A DNA stretch of 62,628 nucleotides from an uncultured Clostridia bacterium (GTDB lineage: Bacteria; Bacillota; Clostridia; Lachnospirales; CAMVHY01): positions 1-62,628 of the forward strand of contig CAMTJU010000007.1 of assembly GCA_947073045.1 (NCBI GenBank), read 5' to 3'. Of the stretch, positions 8,008 through 15,516 are shown in pieces. The first letter of the stretch is position 1. The number at the start of each line of letters is the position of its first letter. The notes under the pieces were generated by a model, which saw nothing but the letters and a program-made list of their open reading frames with translations, searched no databases and had not been told where the DNA came from. Both the position numbers and the translations under genes were made by a program.

Positions 8008-9207
8008 TTACTCGTATCTTAATGCCTCGATTGGATCTAATTTTGCAGCTTTGCCGGCCGGGTATACTCCAAATATTATTCCTATTGCGCTTGATATCAA
8101 TACTGTAATAATTACGGAGTTAATCGAAAATGATGGCATGATATTAACTATATTGCCAATTACAATTCCGCCGCCATATCCCACAATTATTCCAATTATT
8201 CCACCTATCACAGTAATAATTACCGCTTCCACTAAAAACTGAAATTTTATATTGTTGTCAGTTGCACCGAGCGATTTTCTTATACCAATCTCACGAGTGC
8301 GTTCAGTCACGGTTACTAGCATTATATTCATTACGCCAATTCCACCAACTAATAATGATATTGCGGCGACAAAAACAATAAATGTCGTAATCATATTCAA
8401 AGTATTGTTTATAGTATCCATAGTTTGTACACTATTTTGTGCATAATACTTGTCAGATGTATTATGACGGATTTCCAAAAGTCTTACTAATTGCGTAGCT
8501 AATGAATCCAATTTATTTTTATCATACGCTGTAATACGAATCATATCTAAATTTTGTGAACTCGAAACATCCAATAAAGTTGTGTAAGGCACGTATATAT
8601 AAGATGGCATTCCAAATGATGCAATACCAACATCTTCTGATTCAAAAATACCGACAACAGTTAAATCTAGATTGGTATTTTTAAATTTAGCTTTTATTTT
8701 TTCACCAACTGAATTTTCGCGGCCAAAAATTTTTCGCGATAACAAACTATCTATTACGGCAACACTACTGTGATTTGTGACATCTTTACTCAATAAAAAA
8801 CGACCGCTTGTAACTTTAATTGAGCTTGCATATTTCAATTCATCATTGCTGCCCAACACAACACACATTTTTGTATTGCCAAGCGTTCGCAAATTTACAT
8901 TGCATGTATTCATAACACATGGTGCAACGTATTTAACATCGGGGATTTGTTTCAAGAAAGAAATATCACTATCGGTAAAGTAATCACTGTCTTTAATTTC
9001 TTTATCATCTTTTATATCTAATTTGATGCCTTCTACACCCATCTGAGAAAATGTATCGGATACAGATTTTTTAAATCCGTTTCCAACCGAAGTTATCATT
9101 ATTACTGACGAAATTCCAATAATAATACCGAGCATAGTAAGAAGTGAACGCATTTTATTTGCCAGCACATTCATTATTGCAGATTTAATGCTTTCTGTTA
9201 GATTCAA
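8008..9207 (-). CDS. MacB/YknZ-type ABC transporter permease
   Basis: A 399-residue permease with an N-terminal membrane helix (about 20-42), a large extracytoplasmic MacB_PCD domain (about 43-265) and three C-terminal helices of an FtsX domain (about 275-395). Typical features are SLLTMLGIIIGISSVIMI near the start, VGGIGVMNIMLVTVTERTREIGIRKSLGA before the last helices, and PAGKAAKLDPIEALRYE at the end. With the ATPase and adaptor upstream it forms a tripartite exporter of the MacAB/YknXYZ class, which acts on peptides, antibiotics or toxins. It overlaps the ATPase gene by 4 nt (ATGA), so translation is coupled. Substrate unknown; YknXYZ protects B. subtilis from the SdpC toxin, but that is only analogy. 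Confidence 0.9.
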   Translation of the reverse strand: MNLTESIKSAIMNVLANKMRSLLTMLGIIIGISSVIMITSVGNGFKKSVSDTFSQMGVEGIKLDIKDDKEIKDSDYFTDSDISFLKQIPDVKYVAPCVMNTCNVNLRTLGNTKMCVVLGSNDELKYASSIKVTSGRFLLSKDVTNHSSVAVIDSLLSRKIFGRENSVGEKIKAKFKNTNLDLTVVGIFESEDVGIASFGMPSYIYVPYTTLLDVSSSQNLDMIRITAYDKNKLDSLATQLVRLLEIRHNTSDKYYAQNSVQTMDTINNTLNMITTFIVFVAAISLLVGGIGVMNIMLVTVTERTREIGIRKSLGATDNNIKFQFLVEAVIITVIGGIIGIIVGYGGGIVIGNIVNIMPSFSINSVIITVLISSAIGIIFGVYPAGKAAKLDPIEALRYE

Positions 9208-9911
9208 GAATTTTCACCCACCATTAATTGATTTTCAACTGGAGCATCACTCATTATGCGACCATCCTTGAAAACAATAATTCTTTTAGTATGTTGAGCA
9301 ATATCGCTTTCGTGCGTGACCATTACAATTGTTTTGCCTTCAGCATTTAAATCCTGAAAAATTTTTATAATTTCCTCACTTGAGCGACTATCCAAATTTC
9401 CAGTTGGCTCATCTGCAAAAATAATAGCAGGACTATTCACGAGAGCACGTGCAATTGCAACACGTTGACGCTGTCCACCAGACATTTCATTTGGTTTATG
9501 ATCGATTCTTTTTTCCAGTCCAACTTTTGTCAGAGCATCCATCGCTATTTTTTTTCTTTGTGCAGCTTCAACATTTGCATAAATCATAGGCAATTCAACG
9601 TTTTGAAATGCAGTCATTTTCGGTAAAAGATTAAATGATTGAAATACAAATCCGATTTTTTTATTACGGATTAGGGCGAGTTGATTAGATTTTAATTTTG
9701 AAACGTCCTGGCCATCAAGAAAATAATTACCGCTGGTGAGAACATCGAGGCATCCTAAAATATTCATTAAAGTAGATTTGCCAGAGCCAGACGTTCCCAT
9801 TATTGCAACAAATTCTTTTTCGGCAACACAGAAATTTATATTATCAAGAGCTTTAACTTCTATATCACCGTTTTTATAAATTTTAGTAATGTTCTGCGCT
9901 TTTATAATCAT
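9204..9911 (-). CDS. MacB/LolD-family ABC transporter ATPase
   Basis: A 235-residue cytoplasmic nucleotide-binding subunit that powers the adjacent permease. It shows Walker A GTSGSGKST (about residues 39-47), Q-loop region FVFQSFNLLPKMTAFQNVE, ABC signature MSGGQRQRVAIARAL (about 142-156), Walker B IIFADEPTGNLD and the H-loop in MVTHESD. The LNILGCLD and EPTGNLD contexts place it in the LolD/FtsE/MacB subfamily. The adaptor gene upstream overlaps it by 4 nt and the permease downstream also by 4 nt, so the three genes form a tightly coupled operon. All catalytic motifs are intact. Confidence 0.95.
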   Translation of the reverse strand: MIIKAQNITKIYKNGDIEVKALDNINFCVAEKEFVAIMGTSGSGKSTLMNILGCLDVLTSGNYFLDGQDVSKLKSNQLALIRNKKIGFVFQSFNLLPKMTAFQNVELPMIYANVEAAQRKKIAMDALTKVGLEKRIDHKPNEMSGGQRQRVAIARALVNSPAIIFADEPTGNLDSRSSEEIIKIFQDLNAEGKTIVMVTHESDIAQHTKRIIVFKDGRIMSDAPVENQLMVGENS

Positions 9912-11326
9912 TTTTTCACCTGATTTTGTGACATATCACGAACTTTCACACCATCTTGGATTTGACCAGTTGGATTCAAAATAACTTTTTCGCCCTCACT
10001 TAATCCATCAATTTCAACATACATATCTGAATAAGATTTTATATTGATATTTTTTTTATGGACAATAGAATTTTCATCTATGGTATAAACATAATCTTTA
10101 TCATCTTCAGAAATAGTTGCAACGAGTGGAATTACTAAAACATTTTCGTGTTGCGAGGTAATAATATTTGAATCAATACTGTAACCTTTTTTGAAATCGG
10201 ACTTAGCATCGGTAATTTGAACCTCAATTGTTAAAACAGTTTCTGAAGTTGTATTAACTTGTTTTTTTTCAGCTACCGGGTATATTTTCACAATTTTGCC
10301 CATAGAGATTAATTTTGAGTTTTCAGTTTCCAGCTCAACATTTTGATTAAGCTCTATGTCGCCCGTATTATTTTCAGGCACATTGATTTTGACAATAAGA
10401 TTATCCAAGGAAGTATCAGCAATTTCAAATACATATTTACTTTCGGTTGCAATATCGCCTTCGATGGCATTTACAGAAATAATTTTCCCACTAACAGGCG
10501 CAATTTCTTTTAACTCGAACTCATTAATTTTTTTATTTATGTCGTTGATTTGTAAATTAATTTGGTCAACTTGCAATTGCAATTGTTCAATTTGATTCTT
10601 AATTTTTGAATCTGACAACTTATTTTTCAATGCGTCATACTGAACTTTTATAAGCTCTGAATTTTTCTGGGCAGTATTGATACTTTCCAATGCAGTTTGG
10701 CGCTGCGTATTGATTGTACTCAATTGATCCTCTAATTTTTTCAATGCTTCGTTCGAATTATCTAAATCATTTTTAGAAACTCCACCGTTTTCATAGAGCA
10801 ACTTATTATTTTCATACTGAGTATTTGCATTTTCAATATCGCGATTAAGCTGCTCAATAGTAATATCAAATTGCTTAATAGAGGATTTTAAATCCGATAC
10901 ATTTTTGTCAGATTGAAGCATTTGTGTTTCTATTTGCGATAATTCAGAAGAAGTAGCAGGAAGTTTTGCCGACTTCAAACTTATTTTTGCATTGTCTAAA
11001 TTTATTTTAGCCTCACTTAATTGATGTTTGAGATTGTTAAGATTTTCAGAATCATACTCAGCTAAAATATCCCCTTTATTAACGTCATCGCCAATTTTTA
11101 CATTTACTTTATTAATTTTTTTAGTTTCGTGTGGATATACAAATGTATTATCTTTAAATTCGACAGTACCTTTCGCATCAACTTTAGTGATAATATTATC
11201 GCGTCTTACAAAATCAGTTTCACTTATGTTTACAAGTTTTTCTTTTTTAGAATTTGTGCATGTTACAAACACGACAACTGCCACGATAATAATCAATAAA
11301 ATAATAAATAGCTTTTTCTTTTTCAA
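9908..11326 (-). CDS. MacA/YknX-type membrane-fusion adaptor
   Basis: About 472 residues with an N-terminal membrane anchor (KKKKLFIILLIIIVAVVVFVTC), a first biotinyl-lipoyl half (NKVNVKIGDDVNKGDILAEYDS), a long coiled-coil hairpin (about residues 95-275), a second lipoyl half (PVSGKIISVNAIEGDIATES) and C-terminal beta domains ending VILNPTGQIQDGVKVRD. This is the HlyD/MacA adaptor layout. I chose the TTG at 11326 because AAGGGA lies about 10 nt upstream; an open-frame TTG at 11344 would overlap that site. As first gene of the operon it is preceded by a promoter at 11362-11388. In a Gram-positive cell it would stabilise or regulate the ATPase-permease complex. Confidence 0.88.
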   Translation of the reverse strand: MKKKKLFIILLIIIVAVVVFVTCTNSKKEKLVNISETDFVRRDNIITKVDAKGTVEFKDNTFVYPHETKKINKVNVKIGDDVNKGDILAEYDSENLNNLKHQLSEAKINLDNAKISLKSAKLPATSSELSQIETQMLQSDKNVSDLKSSIKQFDITIEQLNRDIENANTQYENNKLLYENGGVSKNDLDNSNEALKKLEDQLSTINTQRQTALESINTAQKNSELIKVQYDALKNKLSDSKIKNQIEQLQLQVDQINLQINDINKKINEFELKEIAPVSGKIISVNAIEGDIATESKYVFEIADTSLDNLIVKINVPENNTGDIELNQNVELETENSKLISMGKIVKIYPVAEKKQVNTTSETVLTIEVQITDAKSDFKKGYSIDSNIITSQHENVLVIPLVATISEDDKDYVYTIDENSIVHKKNINIKSYSDMYVEIDGLSEGEKVILNPTGQIQDGVKVRDMSQNQVKK

Positions 11327-11361
11327 TATACTCAATCCCTTCAAAATTTCATAATAATTAT

Positions 11362-11388
11362 ATTATATTATATCTGATTAAATGTCAA
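11362..11388 (-). promoter_or_regulatory. Putative sigmaA promoter of the MacAB-like operon
   Basis: On the minus strand a perfect -35 TTGACA (11388-11383) is followed by an AT repeat containing TATAAT at spacing 15 (11367-11362) and TAATAT at spacing 17. It lies about 40 nt before the adaptor start. Which register is the -10 cannot be decided by eye. Confidence 0.5.
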
Positions 11389-11511
11389 TAAAAGTACGAG
11401 AATCAAGTTAAGCGTTTTTGAGGAGTTTTTTGATGAAAATAAATAAATAAAAAAAACCAAGCGTCATCTAAAATTATTGCAATAATTTTTTCTAAATCAA
11501 GTAAATATGAA

Positions 11512-11552
11512 AAAAGGAATGAACTTTTATAAATATAAAGTTCATTCCTTTT
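11512..11552 (-). terminator. Terminator of the hydrogenase-like gene
   Basis: A perfect 16-bp inverted repeat (11512-11527 with 11537-11552) with a 9-nt loop and A/T ends, 60 nt past the stop codon of the gene at 11612-12718. Confidence 0.75.
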
Positions 11553-11611
11553 ATAAAATATTTTATTTGCAAAACTTTAAAGAAATTAAATTCACATCTT
11601 AACATAAATTA

Positions 11612-12718
11612 TTAAAAATGTCTGGTGAAAATTTGACTGTCTGCCAATAAGCTTTCCACTGTATCAAATCCAAGCATTTTCAATAATTTTATAACATACG
11701 GATTATCAATGGGAGTTAGATACGTCGCTGTATCTGCATATTTATTAACATTTTGGGTTGCTTTGTCTTTATCAATAATTTTCTTGGGGCCGCCAACACA
11801 TCCTCCAACACATCCCATACCTTCAAAAAAGTTTGCACTCTTTTTTTCATTATTAAATTCTTCCATCAATTTTTTGCATTCAACAATACCATTAGCTTGT
11901 TTTGTAACAATTTTTTTGTTTGGATTGATTCTTTTTACTGTTTCCATAACTGCTTGGCTTACACCACCCGTACGTGCATAAATTCTGCCAGCTCTTGAGG
12001 AATGATCACGGTTACTTTCTTTCATATTTTCTGGATTAATAGACAAAGCGTCAAAAATTGATGCAACTTCTTGAAACGTCAATACATAATCTACAGCGCC
12101 AACTAAATCTTTTTCATGAATCTCAGATTTTTTAGCCAAACACGGGCCAATAAAAACAGTAATAGCATTTGGGTGAATAATTTTAATAGCGCGACCACAT
12201 GCTATCATTGGAGAAACTGAGCCTGGAACATGTGAAAGAAAATTTTGTTTACGCAGCATAGCTATCCACATTGGACAACAACAGCTTGTAAGCATAAAAT
12301 CTGATTCACTTTGAACATGTTTATCAAATTCAAGTGCTTCTTTCAATGTCAAAATATCTGCAAACAGCGATACCTCTACCATTCCAGTAAAACCCAAATA
12401 TTTTAAAGCAGTGCGAAGTTTGCCAGGAGTAACTTTCTCTGAAAACTGACCTAAAAAGGCCGGCGCTATCATTGCATATATTAAAGTATCGCTATTCATT
12501 ACAGCATCTAATACATCCATTATATCTTTTGTTAAAGAAATATTTTTGCCGGAGCCTGCAATTTGTTCAAATTCTCCTTCATCCCAAATCACAGGATGAT
12601 TTTTGGGTTTTAGCAAACAATCTAATTGGCTATAAACATTCTCCTCCGATACATTTTCAATATCCTCAAATCCTGAATCTATTTTTGGTAAACTTTTATG
12701 TAGCTGCTCAAAAGTCAT
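11612..12718 (-). CDS. [FeFe]-hydrogenase large-subunit-like protein, stand-alone H-cluster domain
   Basis: A 368-residue protein homologous to the catalytic domain of [FeFe] hydrogenases. The three H-cluster motifs are present in altered form: L1 as LTSCCCPMW (classic TSCCPxW, with an extra Cys in register), L2 as GPCLAKKSE (classic MPCxxKKxE) and L3 as EGMGCVGGCVGGP (classic ExMxCxGGCxxGGGxP). There are no N-terminal ferredoxin-like cluster domains. Lost first residue of L2, GGP ending of L3 and absence of accessory clusters resemble the putative sensory (group C/D) enzymes rather than prototypical H2-evolving ones. No redox partner or PAS domain is fused. GAGGGGG precedes the ATG. It follows the DUF3787 gene by 30 nt and probably shares its transcript. 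Function as sensor or catalyst is undecided. Confidence 0.82.
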   Translation of the reverse strand: MTFEQLHKSLPKIDSGFEDIENVSEENVYSQLDCLLKPKNHPVIWDEGEFEQIAGSGKNISLTKDIMDVLDAVMNSDTLIYAMIAPAFLGQFSEKVTPGKLRTALKYLGFTGMVEVSLFADILTLKEALEFDKHVQSESDFMLTSCCCPMWIAMLRKQNFLSHVPGSVSPMIACGRAIKIIHPNAITVFIGPCLAKKSEIHEKDLVGAVDYVLTFQEVASIFDALSINPENMKESNRDHSSRAGRIYARTGGVSQAVMETVKRINPNKKIVTKQANGIVECKKLMEEFNNEKKSANFFEGMGCVGGCVGGPKKIIDKDKATQNVNKYADTATYLTPIDNPYVIKLLKMLGFDTVESLLADSQIFTRHF

Positions 12719-12748
12719 TTTAAAATCCCCCTCGTATTTTAAAAAATA

Positions 12749-12895
12749 TTATTTTTCATTAAAGTCAACCCAATTTTTTGCTTCTTTGACATTATCAATG
12801 TCTGGCATAAATACGTCTGTATTGTCTTCTTTTTTTGCATGCTCTGCCAATGCCAAAGTTTTGTAGTCGGATTCAACTTTTTTCTTTTTGCTCAT
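12749..12895 (-). CDS. DUF3787 family small protein
   Basis: A 48-residue protein read directly from the minus strand. It begins MSKKKKVESDYKTL and ends NVKEAKNWVDFNEK. The C-terminal pattern (V-x-x-AK-x-WVD-x-N-x-K) and a central short P-x-I/V segment match DUF3787, a small protein widespread in Clostridia with unknown function. GGAGG lies 7 nt before the ATG. That Shine-Dalgarno sequence is part of a 14-bp inverted repeat (12896-12948), so it could be sequestered in the transcript. It lies between DUF1540 and the hydrogenase-like gene, all on the minus strand. Confidence 0.75.
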   Translation of the reverse strand: MSKKKKVESDYKTLALAEHAKKEDNTDVFMPDIDNVKEAKNWVDFNEK

Positions 12896-12948
12896 AAAAA
12901 TACCTCCATAATATTTTATCACATTTATTATTAAATGGAGGTATTTTT
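12896..12948 (-). promoter_or_regulatory. 14-bp inverted repeat covering the DUF3787 ribosome binding site
   Basis: Bases 12896-12909 and 12935-12948 are perfectly inverted (ATGGAGGTATTTTT), separated by 25 nt. In the minus-strand transcript the 3' arm contains the GGAGG of the DUF3787 gene and ends at its ATG. The hairpin could act as a terminator for DUF1540 (short U-run) or mask the ribosome binding site. Confidence 0.55.
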
Positions 12949-12981
12949 TTTATTCATCTGAATTATTTAATTTTATTAATA

Positions 12982-13140
12982 TTAAAATTCAACTTCAAAA
13001 CTAGTGCATTCAGTATCATTTTTGTGTTGAGCATCAAATGTTGAAGAACCTACTTCTATATCTGCTAATGTACAATAATTAACTTTATCGTTAAATCTGC
13101 AACTTTGCACGTTACATTTAATTTGTTGATTACCTGACAC
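12982..13140 (-). CDS. DUF1540 family Cys-rich small protein
   Basis: A 52-residue protein with four cysteines in the order expected for DUF1540: IKCNVQSCRFND at about residues 8-19, YCTLADIEVGS at about 23-33 and DTECTSFE near the end. The pattern suggests a metal-binding knuckle; the function of the family is unknown, although it is common in spore-forming Clostridia. I chose the GTG at 13140 because GGAGGTG lies 8 nt upstream. It is divergent from the M23-like gene at 13243, and the 102-nt space between them must hold both promoters. Confidence 0.85.
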   Translation of the reverse strand: MSGNQQIKCNVQSCRFNDKVNYCTLADIEVGSSTFDAQHKNDTECTSFEVEF

Positions 13141-13242
13141 TTTAAAACACCTCCATTTGTTTTTAATTATTAACAGCATCCCAAAATTTATACACTCGTT
13201 CTAAATATTTTTTAAAACGAATAATTTATACAGGTGAAAAAA

Positions 13243-14121
13243 ATGAGACGCAAATTCAGACGCAATTATAAAAGAAATAATTTTTCGGATTACATAATAA
13301 ATTTTCTGTCGATTTGCTTGGCACTATATTTAATTTTATTTACCTACAATAAATTTTCGCATGTACAATTCAAAATAAATATACCTCAAAAAAATATTTC
13401 AGCTTTCCAGATGCCCGTACAAAATTTCTTCAAACTTAACAGTCTCTCTCAAAAATATAATATTGCCTTTGAGGAATTAATAACGATATACTCGCTTGAA
13501 AATAATTTTTTTCCCAATAAATCCATTACTGCTTCAGAAAATGAAATTGAGCAAAGCATGATAATAAATTACAATCAAGTTAAAAAAAAATACAGTCCTC
13601 GTTTAATAAATCAATATTCAACTATGTTCAAAAACATAATCTCAGATATTAAATATTTTCCAATAGCAGCAGATGTATGTACAGAAAATGATTTGCCTTA
13701 TATTTACGGTGACAACTGGGAGAAAACATATCGTGCAAAAATTCCGCAAGGCTGTAATATTTTCGATCGTGAAAATATCAGTGCTCGTATTCCTATTGTA
13801 AGTATGACTGACGGTAAAATTTCCAATATCAATTGGGATGACTCACTCGGATATAATATTGCAATTATTAGTAGTAACCAAAATAAATATATATACTGTC
13901 ACTTTGATAAATTTGCAAATAATCTGCAAAAGAATAGTGAAATAGAAGCAGGACAATTATTGGGATATATGGGAAACACGCAAAAAGATGAGTTATATAA
14001 ATCTGTGCATCTACATTTATGCATCAGTCCAAAGACAACTTTTGTAAGCGATGATTTTTTTATCAATCCATATTTATTTTTAAGGCTAATCGAAACACAA
14101 AAAGCTTCGCTTGGTGATTAA
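13243..14121 (+). CDS. Membrane-anchored M23/LytM-like protein, divergent
   Basis: A 292-residue protein with a strongly basic N-terminus (MRRKFRRNYKRNN), one membrane anchor (about residues 16-37) and a C-terminal LytM-type domain (about 150-285). The HxH motif is kept as SVHLHLCI, but where active M23 peptidases have H-x-G-x-D the sequence reads PQGCNIFD, with His and Asp replaced. Catalysis is therefore doubtful; a scaffold or wall-binding role is possible. I chose the ATG at 13243 because AGGTG lies 6 nt upstream; a GTG at 13234 overlaps it. A clostridial spore-wall or mother-cell function is conceivable given the spo genes nearby, but nothing in the sequence proves it. Confidence 0.75.
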   Translation: MRRKFRRNYKRNNFSDYIINFLSICLALYLILFTYNKFSHVQFKINIPQKNISAFQMPVQNFFKLNSLSQKYNIAFEELITIYSLENNFFPNKSITASENEIEQSMIINYNQVKKKYSPRLINQYSTMFKNIISDIKYFPIAADVCTENDLPYIYGDNWEKTYRAKIPQGCNIFDRENISARIPIVSMTDGKISNINWDDSLGYNIAIISSNQNKYIYCHFDKFANNLQKNSEIEAGQLLGYMGNTQKDELYKSVHLHLCISPKTTFVSDDFFINPYLFLRLIETQKASLGD

Positions 14122-14139
14122 TTGTTGTTATTTTGTCGA

Positions 14140-14362
14140 AGAAAACTTTTTTGAAAAGAAAAAGTAGAATTTCAAGGTCAAAATCTAAGGTTTTTTGAAA
14201 AAATTTTAGTTTTTTAAAAACAACTTTTTTTTAATAAATTTAATATAAACATCTCCTTTGTATCCACTTCATAAAAACTTTAACAAAAAAATCTCAAGCA
14301 TTTGCTTGAGATTTTTTACTAGGTTTCTTTGGCTTACTTTTCTTTTTCTAAAGAAAAGTAAG
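14140..14362. repeat. Intergenic composite hairpin element, copy A
   Basis: The 274-nt gap between two convergent genes holds no gene but the most complete copy of the element: GTAGAATTTCAAGGTCAAAA then CTAAGG...TTTTAG, a linker, the terminator hairpin at 14293-14310, and a 13-bp-arm palindrome CTTACTTTTCTTT / AAAGAAAAGTAAG at 14333-14362. Copies C, D and B are at about 70-215, 57508-57622 and 61953-62102. Confidence 0.75.
14293..14310. terminator. Bidirectional terminator between convergent genes
   Basis: Stem CTCAAGCA / TGCTTGAG with A-run before and T-run after, between the plus-strand M23-like gene and the minus-strand dipeptidase gene. Nearly the same hairpin occurs at 62022-62039 and 7111-7127. 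Confidence 0.7.
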
Positions 14363-14395
14363 AAATAAAAAATAAATAGCTTCTTCAATAAAATA

Positions 14396-15286
14396 TTACA
14401 AAATTTGATTTCTGCATAAAAATTTTTTTAAATTACCATAAAAAATTTTGTCTGTAATATCTTTATCATATAATTTTTCAAATAAATTATACACCTTTTT
14501 CATGTCTACAACATTTTTAATACCTAATGGATAATCGTCGGCGCCGTCAAAATCACAACCCCAACAAATATTGTCACTACCAATTAAATTTAATAAATGC
14601 TCAACGTGCTCATTTAAATCATGTAAATTAATCGAACTTGCTTTTTTAATAAATGGCGTATATAAATTCAAACCAATTAAACCATTGCCCTCTTTAATGG
14701 CCAAAATCTGGTCGTCATCCAAATTTCTGACATGCTCACAAATTTTCTGGCAATTAGAATGACTTGCAATAAATGGTTTGCTAGAGAATTTGTATACATC
14801 CCAAAAAGTTTTTTTGGATGCATGCGAAACATCTACAATCATATTTAATTGATTCATGTGCTCAACAACTTCAAATCCAAATTTTTTTAACCCACATGAA
14901 GAATTTGCCCCACCGGCCAAATCATTTTCATTGTTCCAAGTAAGGGTCAATAAAACAGCTCCCATTTGATAAAATTTTTCGAGATTAGCCAAATTATTTT
15001 CGAGAGCCTCGCCGCCTTCTATTGCCAAAAAAAATTTCATCTGCGGAAAATATTCCTTATATATTTTGATTTGCTCATCGTAATATTTTATAAACATTTT
15101 TGTATTTTCAAATGGATGATCTAGATATTTTTGTTTGAGCCATATAGCAAAAAATTGTATTACTTCATCGTATATAGATAATTTTTTAATATCAACTTGT
15201 GCAAAATTTTCATATATGTTTGATTCACTCTCAAATATTTTCGTAATTGTGTCGCAGTGCAAATCACCAAAATTTATTACAATCAC
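14396..15286 (-). CDS. Membrane dipeptidase family protein (peptidase M19)
   Basis: About 296 residues; a zinc dipeptidase of the renal-dipeptidase family that cleaves short (often L,D or D,D) dipeptides. The metal ligands are visible in GDLHCDT, FLAIEGGEAL, VSHASKKTFW and IASHSNCQK, and the GCDFDG motif closes the active site. Typical length is 310-330. The start is unclear. The GTG at 15286 (VIVINFGDLHCDT) lies 2 nt past the TAG stop codon of the upstream small gene and abuts the GGGG that would be its ribosome binding site, so initiation may be by coupling, or at an ATT or ATA codon a few bases on. It is the last gene of a spoIIE operon; a role in recycling wall peptides during sporulation is inference. 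Confidence 0.85.
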   Translation of the reverse strand: MIVINFGDLHCDTITKIFESESNIYENFAQVDIKKLSIYDEVIQFFAIWLKQKYLDHPFENTKMFIKYYDEQIKIYKEYFPQMKFFLAIEGGEALENNLANLEKFYQMGAVLLTLTWNNENDLAGGANSSCGLKKFGFEVVEHMNQLNMIVDVSHASKKTFWDVYKFSSKPFIASHSNCQKICEHVRNLDDDQILAIKEGNGLIGLNLYTPFIKKASSINLHDLNEHVEHLLNLIGSDNICWGCDFDGADDYPLGIKNVVDMKKVYNLFEKLYDKDITDKIFYGNLKKFLCRNQIL

Positions 15287-15288
15287 CC

Positions 15289-15516
15289 CTAAATCATCAT
15301 TACAATTTTTATACCAATTACAATTGCCAATACCAACATTATTAAATAAAATCCACACTCTAATATATTTGTGATTACATACATTTTCTCGCGCTTGTAT
15401 TTATTTATAATTTTGTCGGCCAAAATTAAATTTGGCTTTTCTTTTTTCATTACGAATATAACTTCGTCATAGCATTTTGTACTGTCGCCTTTGATTACAA
15501 TAGCTTTGCCTTTCAT
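15289..15516 (-). CDS. Small protein with C-terminal membrane helix, unknown
   Basis: A 75-residue protein starting MKGKAIVIKGDSTKCYDE, with a short soluble alpha/beta-looking N-terminal part (about residues 1-48) and a C-terminal hydrophobic helix (about 52-75, FYLIMLVLAIVIGIKIVMMI). I recall similar N-termini (KGKxIVIKGDSTKxY) in small proteins from Oscillospiraceae near spoIIE, but cannot confirm this. The ATG at 15516 has GGAG 8 nt upstream and overlaps the spoIIE stop codon (ATGA). The dipeptidase gene starts 2 nt after its TAG. The coupling to spoIIE suggests a sporulation-stage membrane protein; function unknown. Confidence 0.7.
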   Translation of the reverse strand: MKGKAIVIKGDSTKCYDEVIFVMKKEKPNLILADKIINKYKREKMYVITNILECGFYLIMLVLAIVIGIKIVMMI

